A stretch of 64,000 nucleotides of DNA from Erwinia aphidicola (GCF_014773485.1 NZ_JACXBP010000001.1:806001-870000), one strand, 5' to 3'; shown: positions 8,119 to 16,757, numbered from the stretch's first letter. Made by a program: numbers and translations. Notes: generated from the letters alone by a model not told the origin.

Positions 8119-9168
8119 TCAACTTGCGACCAGCGCATCAAACTGGCGGATCCAGCCGTCACGATTTTTATTGATAATGTTCCAGTCCGGGTAGACCAGC
8201 GATTTAACCTGCTCGCGGGTGATGTACGCCGCAATTGCCGGGGTCAACTCAACATTTTTGTTAGTCGGGAACATTTCGGTCGGCGGCTGCTCCAGTTTTG
8301 TTTGCACAAACTGTGAAATCGCGGCGTCCATATAGGCGTAAGCGGCGTCGAGATTTTTACTGCCTTTGGTCAGATGGATATTCACCGGGGCAGCAGGAGA
8401 GCCGGTTTCCGGATGGACAAACTCGGCCTTCAGACCCAGGCTTTTCAGGCGCGCCACGTTGTTGGTGCTACACATAAATACGGCGATGTTGCCCTGCTGG
8501 AACTGGGTCATCTGGCTGTTGGTGCTGTCAACAATGCTGGCCATCTGCTCAGGGTGCTTTTTAAACAGGTCAAACACTGCCTGCATATCGTCCGGACCTT
8601 TGCCGTAGATTTTTGCCAGTTCGGTGTAGGCCATCACCGCAGTGTTAGAGCCAAATCCGGTCCATGACACAAGGCCTTTATAGGCCGGGTTGTCAAACAG
8701 ATCGCGATAGCCTTTCGGGCGCGGCACCAGCTCCGGGTTGTAGGCAATGCCGTTCACTTCTACCGTTACGGTCGGGCCATATTCGCCCTGAAATGCCGGG
8801 TCAAGCAGGTTCCAGTTTTTCAGGCGGGAAGGGTCGATCTTCTGAATCAGCCCCTTTTCTACTGCCACCGTCATTTGGCCAGGCGACATTAACAGCGTGT
8901 CGTACGGCGGGTTACCCGGGCTGGCCATCACTTTTGCCAGCTGATCCTGCGCCATTGCCGGGGAAATGGTCAGACTAAAACCCTGCTCTTTAAGGATCGG
9001 AGCTAGCGTATTGCGGTAAGCATCTTCCCAGTTACCGGGGAAGGTGGCCGCAACTGCCGTCCCGCCGCCGGCAGCGAACGCGCGCAGCGAGATGGGCAGC
9101 ATGGCGGAAGCCGCAACGCCTGCCATGATCTGACCAAACCGACGACGACTGATTTCAAAATCTTTCAT
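8119..9168 (-). CDS. ABC transporter substrate-binding protein with Tat signal
   Basis: This is a 349-residue periplasmic binding protein of the PotD/extracellular solute-binding type. Its N-terminus carries a twin-arginine motif (SRRRFGQIM, residues 8-16) and a hydrophobic stretch ending in RAFAA, so it is probably exported folded by Tat, which is unusual for polyamine binding proteins. The mature part contains the two-lobe signature TVTVEVNGIAYNPELV and GLVSWTGFGSN, with the late segment PTNKNVEL. It belongs to the operon 10298-4354. Ligand identity cannot be read from the sequence. Confidence 0.9.
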   Translation of the reverse strand: MKDFEISRRRFGQIMAGVAASAMLPISLRAFAAGGGTAVAATFPGNWEDAYRNTLAPILKEQGFSLTISPAMAQDQLAKVMASPGNPPYDTLLMSPGQMTVAVEKGLIQKIDPSRLKNWNLLDPAFQGEYGPTVTVEVNGIAYNPELVPRPKGYRDLFDNPAYKGLVSWTGFGSNTAVMAYTELAKIYGKGPDDMQAVFDLFKKHPEQMASIVDSTNSQMTQFQQGNIAVFMCSTNNVARLKSLGLKAEFVHPETGSPAAPVNIHLTKGSKNLDAAYAYMDAAISQFVQTKLEQPPTEMFPTNKNVELTPAIAAYITREQVKSLVYPDWNIINKNRDGWIRQFDALVAS

Positions 9169-9173
9169 GGTGC

Positions 9174-10298
9174 TTACCTCTGTTTTTCATTCATGGGTTG
9201 CGGTTCAGCTGGGAAGGCGTGACAGCGTGCAGTATCAATCTCAGCGTAAAGTTGCGATCCGGGTTGCGGGATAAAGGTTGACGGTCCGCGCACTTCGGAG
9301 GCGCGTAGCGTGGTGCCATCATCCATCGCCAGATCATGGACCAGCGTAGGACCAAGCGGCAGTGAAACGGTCATCCGCACCGGCTGGGTGTTTTCACCCG
9401 ACTGCTTTGCCAGCCGCACCTCTTCAGGGCGGAAGGTGATCGTGACCTTCGAGCCAGTAGTAAAGTTGAGACGGCGCGGCAGGCGCAGCGTGTGCTGACC
9501 CGCTAAACCAATCAGCGTGGTGTCGTTATCAAAACGCAGCACGGTGCCATGCAGTTGGTTGGTCTGGCCGATAAAGGTGTTAACGAACAGCGTTTTTGGT
9601 CGGTCATATACCGCCATCGGCGTGTCGATCTGCTCAACATTGCCTTTATTCATCAGCACCAGACGGTTCGCCAGGCTTTGCGCCTCTTCCTGATCGTGGG
9701 TGACGATCAGCGTGGTGATACCCAGCGTTTTTTGCAGGTGTAGAAGTTCCACCTGCAGGTCGAAACGCAGCGCCCGATCGAGTGCGCCAAATGGCTCATC
9801 CAGCAGCAGCAAAGAAGGGCGACCGGCAATGGCGCGCGCCACGGCAACGCGCTGCTGCTGACCGCCGGAAAGTTCACGCGGCAGGCGGTTACCGTATTCA
9901 TCCAGCTGCACCAGATTCAGCATCTCGGCGACGCGCTGTTTCCGCTCAGCGCGGGAAACCTGCTGGCACGCCAGCGGATAAGCGATATTTTCGGCAACGG
10001 TCAGGTGCGGGAATAACGCATAGTTCTGGAACACCATGCCAATACCGCGCCCTCTGGCCGACACCGCGGCGAGATCCTGATTTCCCAGCACGATTTTTCC
10101 CGCTTTTGGCTGAATCAACCCCGCAATGGCACGCAGCACGGTCGATTTGCCGCATCCGCTCGGGCCGAGCAGTGCGACGATTTCGCCCGGATCAATGTTA
10201 AAGGAGACATCGCTGATAGCGTTGCTGCTGCCGTAGCTATGGGTCAGGCCCTGAACGCTGAGCCGCTTACTTTCAGCGGTGTTGTGCATATCTGGCAT
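9174..10298 (-). CDS. ABC transporter ATP-binding protein (PotA-like)
   Basis: The 374-residue ATPase powers the importer. Walker A is GPSGCGKST (about residues 45-53), followed by the Q-loop, the signature LSGGQQQRVAVARAI, Walker B LLLLDEPFGALD and the switch His in VTHDQEEA. The C-terminal third, from about residue 240 on, is a TOBE/OB regulatory domain as in PotA, FbpC and CysA. It is the first gene of the leftward operon; a sigma-54 promoter lies 61-76 bases upstream of its start. A second in-frame ATG (MHNTAES) three codons in is an alternative start. Confidence 0.93.
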   Translation of the reverse strand: MPDMHNTAESKRLSVQGLTHSYGSSNAISDVSFNIDPGEIVALLGPSGCGKSTVLRAIAGLIQPKAGKIVLGNQDLAAVSARGRGIGMVFQNYALFPHLTVAENIAYPLACQQVSRAERKQRVAEMLNLVQLDEYGNRLPRELSGGQQQRVAVARAIAGRPSLLLLDEPFGALDRALRFDLQVELLHLQKTLGITTLIVTHDQEEAQSLANRLVLMNKGNVEQIDTPMAVYDRPKTLFVNTFIGQTNQLHGTVLRFDNDTTLIGLAGQHTLRLPRRLNFTTGSKVTITFRPEEVRLAKQSGENTQPVRMTVSLPLGPTLVHDLAMDDGTTLRASEVRGPSTFIPQPGSQLYAEIDTARCHAFPAEPQPMNEKQR

Positions 10299-10358
10299 AA
10301 GGTGCTTCCCTGGTTTTGAGTAGCGGTCACAAGACGTTTAGAAACTTGTGAAGCATTC

Positions 10359-10374
10359 TGCAAGCCGCATGCCA
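10359..10374 (-). promoter_or_regulatory. Sigma-54 promoter for the ABC/creatinase-like operon
   Basis: Read on the minus strand the sequence is TGGCATG-CGGC-TTGCA, matching the -24/-12 consensus TGGCACG-N4-TTGCA at all but one base and with the exact GG-to-GC spacing. Transcription would start near 10347, about 50 bases before the ATPase gene. Confidence 0.8.
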
Positions 10375-10505
10375 GGTTAGTTATTCCTGGTTCGGATCCA
10401 CTTCAATACATTGAAATTTATGCCATAAATATGAATTTATTATATTCGCAAATTTGTGCGAAATAACTTAATCCTTATCATCCGAAAGGAATTCCCACAT
10501 TTAGA

Positions 10506-10544
10506 CAAGCCATTTTGGTGCAGCAATATCGTCATTTTGGTGCA
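10506..10544. promoter_or_regulatory. Pair of NtrC-like enhancer boxes
   Basis: On the minus strand, 10522-10506 reads TGCACCAAAATGGCTTG and 10544-10528 reads TGCACCAAAATGACGAT. The NtrC consensus is TGCACCAAAATGGTGCA, so each box has a perfect first half and centre (12-13 bases) and a poor second half. They are exactly 22 bp apart, two helical turns, and lie between the two sigma-54 promoters. Confidence 0.62.
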
Positions 10545-10799
10545 AAAAAGCGACTAAAAACCCTGTCAACGTGAATGTTCTTATGCCGCCAGACGTTCAA
10601 TTTGTGAGTAACAATCTACGCCAGCGCCCGTGAGGGCGGACTCTTTTGGGAATATTCACTGCTTGAGCTATTTGCCATGACAGAAAGAGTAAAGTCGATT
10701 AGCATCGTTATTCGCAAATATATTCGACAATATATTATTTTAAATATTATTTATAAAAATCATATTGATAGGGAGGTTTTTCACGCTAAATTTTGCAAC

Positions 10800-10815
10800 T
10801 GGCATGCGCCTTGCA
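10800..10815 (+). promoter_or_regulatory. Sigma-54 promoter for the isomerase-like gene
   Basis: The sequence TGGCATG-CGCC-TTGCA matches the sigma-54 consensus with one mismatch and correct spacing, and is nearly identical to the promoter on the other arm. Transcription would start near 10827, about 40 bases before the ATG at 10867. Confidence 0.82.
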
Positions 10816-10866
10816 ACAGCGGCTGGTGCTCAAACAGCAAATCAGAAAGCAATTAAGGAACAGGTT

Positions 10867-11970
10867 ATGAAATTAGGCATTGATGGGTTGAAGCTGCCCG
10901 AAGTGAAGAGACAGGGTCCGCTGGCCAGTCTCGATCGTGTAGGGGCGCTGGGATTGCAGGGGATCTTCTTCAGTACCGTGCTGGATATGAGCCCGACGCT
11001 CGACAGCGGCGAGCTGCGCGATATCCGCGCCAAAGCTGACGACCTGGGGCTTTACCTGGAAAGTGGCCTTGGCAAAATTAATCCTTACTGCAGTGCCGAA
11101 GCGCCGGAGCTGCGCGCCATCGGCAACGGCGACATTGTTGCCGGGCTGACCCGCATGATTGAGGCCAGCGCTGCTATCGACTGCCGCGAGATGTGGGTTT
11201 CGCCGGGCAACTTCAAGGCACAGTATCCGGGCCGACTGGCGGTGGACCGTTTTCGCACTGACGTCAGCTGGCAAGAGCAGCTGCTGGCGATGGAAAAGGT
11301 GCTGCACAAAATGGCCCCGGTGGCGCGTGCTCACGGAGTGCATATGAATATCGAAACCCATGATGAGATCACCTCGTTTGAGATCCTGCGATTGATTGAA
11401 GCGGTAGGTGAAGATTGCGTTGGCGTGGTACTGGATACCGCCAACATGGTGCAGCGCGGCGAACATCCGGTACTGGCCGCGCAGCGCCTGGCCCCGTGGG
11501 TGCGCCAGACGCATATCAAAGATGCCTATATCGGGCGGGCGCCCGGCGGCATTGATTTCCAGCCGCGTCCGTGCGGAACCGGCGTGGTCGACTTTGCCGC
11601 GATTCTGACGATGCTGGCGAAGGTTAACCCCGAGATGACGCTGTCGCTGGAGATTGCACAATCTACTGATGATAATCGCCGCCGCGCCAACCCGCGCCAG
11701 TGCATCGAGATTGATGATCCGATCTGGCGCGCGGGGCATCCCGACCTCAACGCAGGGGAACTGGAAGCCTACTTTACGCTGGTGGACAGCTATGCGCAGC
11801 GCGTGGCAGCAGGAGAGGTTGAGGACTGGGAAAGCTATGAGAGCTCACGCTATGGCTACCCAACATATCAGAAGCAGAATTATGGCTATAAAGAAGCGAT
11901 CGACTTTATCCAGCAGTCGGCCAGCCACATTCGCGCCGTTTGCGCGCAGCAGGGCATCACTTTATCCTGA
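10867..11970 (+). CDS. Sugar-phosphate isomerase/epimerase-like TIM-barrel protein
   Basis: The 367-residue protein belongs to the xylose-isomerase-like TIM-barrel (AP endonuclease family 2) group. Metal-site segments are visible: NIETHDEITSFE (Glu), GVVLDTANM (Asp), QTHIKDAY (His) and LSLEIAQS (Glu). Family members isomerise or epimerise keto-sugars or related hydroxy-acids, and some act on inositol or hydroxypyruvate derivatives. The ATG at 10867 has an AAGGAACAG ribosome site; upstream in-frame codons lie in the sigma-54 promoter and cannot be coding. The C-terminal 60 residues (ESYESSRYGYPTYQKQNYGY) are rich in Tyr and look like an added lid. The gene is co-regulated with the divergent transporter operon. 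Substrate unknown. Confidence 0.85.
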   Translation: MKLGIDGLKLPEVKRQGPLASLDRVGALGLQGIFFSTVLDMSPTLDSGELRDIRAKADDLGLYLESGLGKINPYCSAEAPELRAIGNGDIVAGLTRMIEASAAIDCREMWVSPGNFKAQYPGRLAVDRFRTDVSWQEQLLAMEKVLHKMAPVARAHGVHMNIETHDEITSFEILRLIEAVGEDCVGVVLDTANMVQRGEHPVLAAQRLAPWVRQTHIKDAYIGRAPGGIDFQPRPCGTGVVDFAAILTMLAKVNPEMTLSLEIAQSTDDNRRRANPRQCIEIDDPIWRAGHPDLNAGELEAYFTLVDSYAQRVAAGEVEDWESYESSRYGYPTYQKQNYGYKEAIDFIQQSASHIRAVCAQQGITLS

Positions 11971-12085
11971 CCGTTACGCAGAAAGATACGCACAAAGATA
12001 AATCACCCGTAAGAGTGCTGTTGCGGTAAATTATCAGGCAAGCGTCAACATTCACCAAAATGATACAGAGGACAGGGAGAGAGCC

Positions 12086-12823
12086 ATGAAAAAAACGCGC
12101 GTCAGAGCGACGCCTGAAGCCAAAACCGAGGGCAGCAGTGCCGATCACAGTGAGGATGTTTCTGAGCGGATTCGCACCACGCTGGCTGCTGCTATTGGTG
12201 AAGGGGCGCTAAAACCCGGTAGTAAAATACTTGAAGAAGCCATCGCCGAGCATTTCGGCGTCAGTCGTACCGTGGTACGTGGCGCACTTGGCGTGCTGGA
12301 AAGCGACCATCTGCTGGAGAGAAAGCGAAATCGTGGCACTTTCGTGGCAGAGCCGAGCATTGAGCAGGCAAAGCACCTGTTTGAAGCGCGACGCCAGCTG
12401 GAAGGGGTTCTGCTGGAGTTCGTGGTGGTGCGAGCCAGCACCGAACAGCTGGATGCGCTGGCCCGTCTTGCCGACGAGGAGGAGCAGATCCATCATCACG
12501 GCGACGAGAAATCTAAAACGGTGCTTTCCGGTAAGTTTCATATTGTGCTGGCCGAGCTGGCGGGTAATCCCGTTCTGACCGAGATGCTGGCTAAAATTGT
12601 TGCTCGCCTGTCACTGGTAATGTCGCTTTACGAAGAGGAGCGCAAAGACGACTGCGGCGCCGATCACCACCGCCAGATTGTCAGCGCCCTGAAAGCGAAA
12701 GATCTGGCCACCGCCCGCCAGCTGATGGAGCACCATCTGGCCGATATTGAAGGGCGGGTTCGCCTGACGGAAGGCCACGGCGATCGGCATTCGTTTATTT
12801 CAATGCTGGAGAACTTCTCCTGA
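12086..12823 (+). CDS. GntR-family transcriptional regulator (FadR/FCD type)
   Basis: The 245-residue protein has an N-terminal winged helix (residues about 22-90: RIRTTLAAAIGEGALKPG, then EEAIAEHFGVSRTVVRGALGVLE) and a C-terminal all-helical FCD ligand domain with metal-site-like His residues (SGKFHIVLAE, DHHRQIV, EHHLADIE). The first 20 residues are a basic, disordered-looking extension. GntR/FCD proteins usually repress catabolic genes and release DNA on binding an acid or amino substrate. It follows the isomerase gene by 115 bases and is the obvious specific regulator of the locus. Its last 24 bases overlap the convergent ydeE-like gene. Confidence 0.88.
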   Translation: MKKTRVRATPEAKTEGSSADHSEDVSERIRTTLAAAIGEGALKPGSKILEEAIAEHFGVSRTVVRGALGVLESDHLLERKRNRGTFVAEPSIEQAKHLFEARRQLEGVLLEFVVVRASTEQLDALARLADEEEQIHHHGDEKSKTVLSGKFHIVLAELAGNPVLTEMLAKIVARLSLVMSLYEEERKDDCGADHHRQIVSALKAKDLATARQLMEHHLADIEGRVRLTEGHGDRHSFISMLENFS

Positions 12824-14020
12824 GGTCCTTTTCATCGCCATCCGGTGCCCCATGCGGAAGAACAGCAGGCCAGCAGCAGAGAAGGCGATTAAGGCAAAAA
12901 ACATTACCGGCGGTGCCGTGTAGCTGAGCAGGAAGCCGCACAGCACAGGGTTAATGGCACCGCCGATGTTGCTCAGGTTCTGCATGCCGTAGTAGCTGCC
13001 TTTCATATGGTCCGGCGCAATAAAGTCGATAAACATATACTCCACCGGGATCACAATCAGCTCGCCAAAGCTGAAGATGGTCATCGCGATTATCCACAGC
13101 AGTACCGAAGTGCCGGCCAGCATAAAGCCGGCTAGCCCGAGGATGAAAAACAGCGTGCCGAAAAACAGCCACTTCAGCAGGTTATTCTGTTTCATGCCGC
13201 TGCTCATGACGTACTGAAAAGCGATAACAATTATTGCGTTGGTGATCATGATGGCGCCGATGATCTTATAAGCCTGTGCGGCGTCTGAGATAATGATCAG
13301 ATACTGCGACAGATAGCCGGTGAACTGGCCAAACACAATCGCGCCAAAAGTGCTGCCGAGAGTGAAATAGACCAGGCAACGGTCGCGCATCAGGATAGCT
13401 AACGTCTGGCGCAGGTCAGGTTTTTCCAGCGGCTTTAGCTCAATATCGTTGCGTGCCGGGCTGTTGGGGATATGGCGTAAGCCCACCGTCAGAGCAATGA
13501 CCGTGCCCAGCGCCAGGCTACCGGATATCATAAACGGTAGCTTAGGATCAAAGCCCGCCAGCCACACTCCCAGCGATGAACCAATGGCCCAGCCGACATT
13601 AATTAGCGTGTAGTTTATCGAAAATGCTTTTACCCGCTTCTCCACCGGCAGCCAGGCGGCAATGCAGGCTTTAATGGTAATACTCAAAAGTGCATAGGAA
13701 GCGTTAAGCAGGGCAATCACCATCACCACGCTACTGACCTGCGGCAGGACAGGCAGCAGAAAAAAGCTCAGCGCGAAGAGGCTGATAGAGAGGGTGATTA
13801 AGGTTCGGTGGTTAAATTTGTCGACCAGATAGCCGCCATACAGGCTGCTGAAAATACCGATAGCCAGGCTGGCGCCCATAATAATGCCGACGCTTTTCGG
13901 CAACAGCTGGTAATGCTCAGTCAGGTAGATAGTGAGGAACGGCAGAGTGACGCCACGCCCAATCGTCAGAACCAGTGAGCCAGCAAGCAGGGCGAGGATA
14001 ATTGGCGGCATCCCTTTCAT
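12800..14020 (-). CDS. MFS exporter, YdeE-like
   Basis: The 406-residue, twelve-segment major facilitator protein starts GSLVLTIGRGVTLPFLTIYLTEHY, as in E. coli YdeE (a dipeptide exporter), with the A-motif region GYLVDKFNHRTLI and later GELIVIPVEYMFIDFIAPDHMKGSYYG, both characteristic of that subfamily. It probably exports small molecules by proton antiport. The gene is convergent with the GntR gene and overlaps it by 24 bases. Specific substrate not known. Confidence 0.82.
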   Translation of the reverse strand: MKGMPPIILALLAGSLVLTIGRGVTLPFLTIYLTEHYQLLPKSVGIIMGASLAIGIFSSLYGGYLVDKFNHRTLITLSISLFALSFFLLPVLPQVSSVVMVIALLNASYALLSITIKACIAAWLPVEKRVKAFSINYTLINVGWAIGSSLGVWLAGFDPKLPFMISGSLALGTVIALTVGLRHIPNSPARNDIELKPLEKPDLRQTLAILMRDRCLVYFTLGSTFGAIVFGQFTGYLSQYLIIISDAAQAYKIIGAIMITNAIIVIAFQYVMSSGMKQNNLLKWLFFGTLFFILGLAGFMLAGTSVLLWIIAMTIFSFGELIVIPVEYMFIDFIAPDHMKGSYYGMQNLSNIGGAINPVLCGFLLSYTAPPVMFFALIAFSAAGLLFFRMGHRMAMKRTSGEVLQH

Positions 14021-14576
14021 TTACGCTACATCCATCGATCAAGAAGTTAAAAATCAGACCGTTTACTCTATCCGCTTATTGGGGATTTTTTGTGTCGTAG
14101 AATCATCATGTTTCAAGGTGTTGTGATGAGAAAACGCTACAGAAAACTCTTATTATGGCAGGGAATACTGCGACAGCGGACTGTGACGCAAAGCGCGCTC
14201 AGATTAACCCTCGGGCAGCGTGGTGAAAATTTGTTTTTACCTTGTCTATATGAAAATTCTGTTTTTTGTCAAAAACAGTCAATAAAGGACGCAGACTACA
14301 GCTTAACCGGAGATGTCAGACTGAACATGTCCGATTCGTTAACGTCTGGGGCAGCCTTGGCCAGCAGGCTGGCAGTAGCCAGTACCGCGACAGCAGTGCG
14401 GCGGTGGGCGTTAAAATCAGTTTCTGATAACAGGCGCAGCCTGCTGTAGTGCAATATAAGTCATAAAAAACGGGCAGAGAATTCTGCCCGTTTTTATTTG
14501 CGCAAATAGCACTGGACAACACCGCAAGGGATTCTGTTAATGTAAGCCTTTAAAAGACCAGTATTGCGGAATTTTT
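14021..14576. other. Gap between divergent genes, possible unannotated transcript
   Basis: This 556-base stretch separates two divergent genes yet contains a strong terminator at 14465-14496. Short frames exist (one covers 14090-14449) but their predicted proteins look like random translation and lack a convincing ribosome site. The stretch may hold a small RNA on either strand. Confidence 0.4.
14465..14496. terminator. Bidirectional Rho-independent terminator
   Basis: ACGGGCAGA-GAAT-TCTGCCCGT forms a 9-bp perfect stem, preceded by an A run and followed by TTTTTA, so it works in both directions. Neither flanking gene is transcribed into it: the ydeE-like gene leaves to the left and the photoreceptor gene starts to its right. 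Confidence 0.85.
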
Positions 14577-15785
14577 ATGTTATCTACCCTCATCTATCGC
14601 AGCCATCTTTCCGATAATGTTCCGCTAAGCTCGCTGGACAAAATTGTACAAAAGGCAAATAAAAACAACCAGTTAATTGGCGTTACCGGCATTTTGCTGT
14701 TTAACGGCACGCATTTCTTCCAAGTGCTGGAAGGCCCTGAACAAGCAGTCAGTACGCTTTATGAACATATCTGTCGCGATCCCCGTCATCATAATGTCGT
14801 GGAACTGATGCGTGACTACGCGCCATTCCGGCGATTTGGTAATGTCGGCATGGAGCTGTTCTCGCTTCATGAGTTTGATAAAGCATCGGTGCTGCAGGCA
14901 GTACTGGATAAAGGCACATCCGAATTTCTGCTGACCTGGGATGATCGCGCGCTTCAGTTTCTGCGCACCTTTGTCGAATCCTGGGAGAAAGAAAACTATT
15001 TCGAAATCCCACCTGCCGGTCAGTGGGAATTTATCGCCACGGACGATCTACCCTTAACCGATGCTGACTTTGCACCAGGCGAGGAGATTAGCTTTGCCTT
15101 CCAGCCGATTATCGACCCGCTGGCCGGAACCATCGTCTCCCTTGAAGCCCTGTTGCGCAGCGCACAGGGGCTTTCACCGCTGGATTATTTTGCCAGTTTG
15201 CCGCGTGAGGAGCTTTACCGCCGCGACCTGGAATCCAAGAGCCGGGCCCTGGCTCTGGCAAAAGAGCTGCAAATTGATGACATCACCTTCTCGATTAACC
15301 TGCTGCCGATGACGCTGGTTGAGATCCCGAATGCCGTGGATTACTTGCTGGGTGAGATTGCCCGACACGGACTGGTGCCTCAGCAGATCGTGGTAGAGGT
15401 GACTGAAACTGAGGTGATTTCGAATATCGAAGCATTCTCCAGTGCGTTGAAACATCTGAAAGCGGCGGGTATCAGTCTGGCAATAGATGACTTTGGTGCC
15501 GGCTCCGCCGGTCTGCTGCTGCTTTCACGCGTGCAGCCGGAGAAAATCAAGATCGATCGTAATATTATCAGTGATGTGCATAAAAGCGGCCCTAAACAGG
15601 CAATCGTCCAGGCCATTATTAAATGCTGTTCTTCGCTGGAAATAGCCGTTATTGCCGAAGGCGTGGAAAAACCAGAAGAGTGGATGTGGCTGGAAGCAGC
15701 AGGCATCTGCCAGTTCCAGGGGTTCCTATTTGCCAAACCGCTGCTCAAAGGCATCCCACCTGTTGCATGGCCTGAATTGAAATAA
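14577..15785 (+). CDS. bluF: BLUF-EAL blue-light-regulated c-di-GMP phosphodiesterase-like protein
   Basis: The 402-residue protein has a flavin-binding BLUF domain (residues 1-95; Tyr in LIYRS, the GVTGILLFN strand and the Gln in FFQVLEGP) and an EAL domain (about 165-400). EAL residues needed for catalysis are present: LEALLR, the Asn of INLLP, Glu in EVTETEV, the Asp pair in IDDFGAG, Lys in KIKIDR, Glu in AEGVE and the Gln-Gly of FQGFLFAKP. Domain order and length fit both E. coli BluF/YcgF, whose EAL domain is inactive, and Klebsiella BlrP1, an active light-stimulated enzyme; the intact site favours the latter. The start has GCGGAA eight bases upstream. No BluR-like repressor is adjacent. 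Confidence 0.92.
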   Translation: MLSTLIYRSHLSDNVPLSSLDKIVQKANKNNQLIGVTGILLFNGTHFFQVLEGPEQAVSTLYEHICRDPRHHNVVELMRDYAPFRRFGNVGMELFSLHEFDKASVLQAVLDKGTSEFLLTWDDRALQFLRTFVESWEKENYFEIPPAGQWEFIATDDLPLTDADFAPGEEISFAFQPIIDPLAGTIVSLEALLRSAQGLSPLDYFASLPREELYRRDLESKSRALALAKELQIDDITFSINLLPMTLVEIPNAVDYLLGEIARHGLVPQQIVVEVTETEVISNIEAFSSALKHLKAAGISLAIDDFGAGSAGLLLLSRVQPEKIKIDRNIISDVHKSGPKQAIVQAIIKCCSSLEIAVIAEGVEKPEEWMWLEAAGICQFQGFLFAKPLLKGIPPVAWPELK

Positions 15786-16226
15786 CCGGTTTTTGCTACG
15801 AGGCGGTGAAGCTGGTGTTTAATAACCAGGGGGAATATGCCCCCTGACATTTATACGTCTTGCGGGGCAGGGTGCTGCTATCAATAGGCTGCAATATTTA
15901 TACCTCTAAATCCCTCTTTAAGCGGAGCATTGCCCCATCAAACCCTCTCTTTACAGAATAATAACAACCTTTAAGAGCCGAAAATAATATTTTAAGACTT
16001 GCTATATTCGAAATGCGCATGCGACTTTTATTTAAAGTGATAAAGGTGAATACGCGCCGAAAATAACTCAATGTTTACGAACACTATAATATGAGTTAGC
16101 AACATATCTGTTAGCAAAAAAAACGAACAATCCAGTTAACCCAATCAAACATAATTATCTTTCGCTGTGTGCCAGGCTTATCGGGTTGCATACGTTTTTC
16201 GAAATAATTCTTATATGAGGTTAATT
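15786..16226. promoter_or_regulatory. Leader region of yciF
   Basis: The 441-base gap contains a 7-bp perfect hairpin CAGGGGG-AATATG-CCCCCTG (15827-15846) just after the photoreceptor gene, without a T run, then AT-rich DNA. Two -10-like boxes preceded by C, as sigma-S prefers, occur: TGCTATATT at 16000-16008 and CTATAAT at 16084-16090. No gene seen. Confidence 0.4.
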
Positions 16227-16700
16227 ATGACAATTAAAACGCTGGAAGATCTCTTTATCCATGAATTATCAGATGTCTATAGTGCAGAAAAGCAAATCTC
16301 GAAAGCCCTGCCTAAAATGGCCAGAGCTGCAACTGATGAAAAGCTGGTGGCGGCCTTTCAGCAACATCTGGAAGAGACGCGTGGTCAAATTGAACGTATT
16401 GACCAGCTGGTTGAAAGCACTGACGGCGTGAAAATTAAAAGGATGAAATGCCACGCGCTGGAAGGCCTGGCGGAAGAAGCGCAGGAGATTATCGACTCCG
16501 TTGAAGCCGGGCCGGTGCGCGATGCTGGATTAATTGGCGCAGCTCAGAAAGTGGAGCATTACGAGATTGCCACTTACGGCACGCTGCATGCCCTGGCACA
16601 GAAACTGGGCTATAAGGCAGCCGCTAAACTGCTGGCCGAAACGCTGGATGAAGAGAAGGCCACGGACGAAAAACTGACGGCGATTGCCGGGCAGCAGTAA
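16227..16700 (+). CDS. yciF: YciF-like ferritin-like stress protein (DUF892)
   Basis: This 157-residue, four-helix protein reads as an orthologue of E. coli YciF (TIKTLEDLFIHELSDVYSAEKQ at the start). Ferritin-like carboxylate/His residues are present in ELSDVYSAEKQ, HLEETRGQIERI, AQKVEHYEIATYGT and ETLDEEKATDEKL, compatible with a di-metal site. The family is induced by osmotic and stationary-phase stress, but its reaction is unsettled. The start at 16227 has TGAGG seven bases upstream; earlier in-frame ATGs lie in the leader. Unlike E. coli, yciE and yciG are not next to it. A sigma-S-type promoter is likely upstream. Confidence 0.9.
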   Translation: MTIKTLEDLFIHELSDVYSAEKQISKALPKMARAATDEKLVAAFQQHLEETRGQIERIDQLVESTDGVKIKRMKCHALEGLAEEAQEIIDSVEAGPVRDAGLIGAAQKVEHYEIATYGTLHALAQKLGYKAAAKLLAETLDEEKATDEKLTAIAGQQ

Positions 16701-16757
16701 AGACCTCTTCTGGAAGATGCGCCCGGTCGCAAGCTTTAGTCCTCTCTAAGTACTGCT

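Larger units (their letters stand above)
10299..10866. promoter_or_regulatory. Divergent control region of the creatinase-like locus
   Basis: This 568-base gap separates the leftward ABC-transporter operon from the rightward isomerase gene. It holds a sigma-54 promoter for each arm, two NtrC-like boxes, a palindrome TTCGCA-N6-TGCGAA (10445-10462) that could be the GntR operator, and a very AT-rich stretch (about 10715-10770) suited to bending by IHF. I see no gene in it. Confidence 0.7.

Noticed and set aside
10765..10866. Upstream extension of the isomerase-like gene
   Set aside because: The extra codons cover the sigma-54 promoter at 10800-10815 and would not be transcribed; the ATG at 10867 has the better ribosome site.
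14090..14449. Possible 119-aa protein left of the photoreceptor gene
   Set aside because: No ribosome site, no recognisable composition or motif; a small RNA explains the adjacent terminator better.
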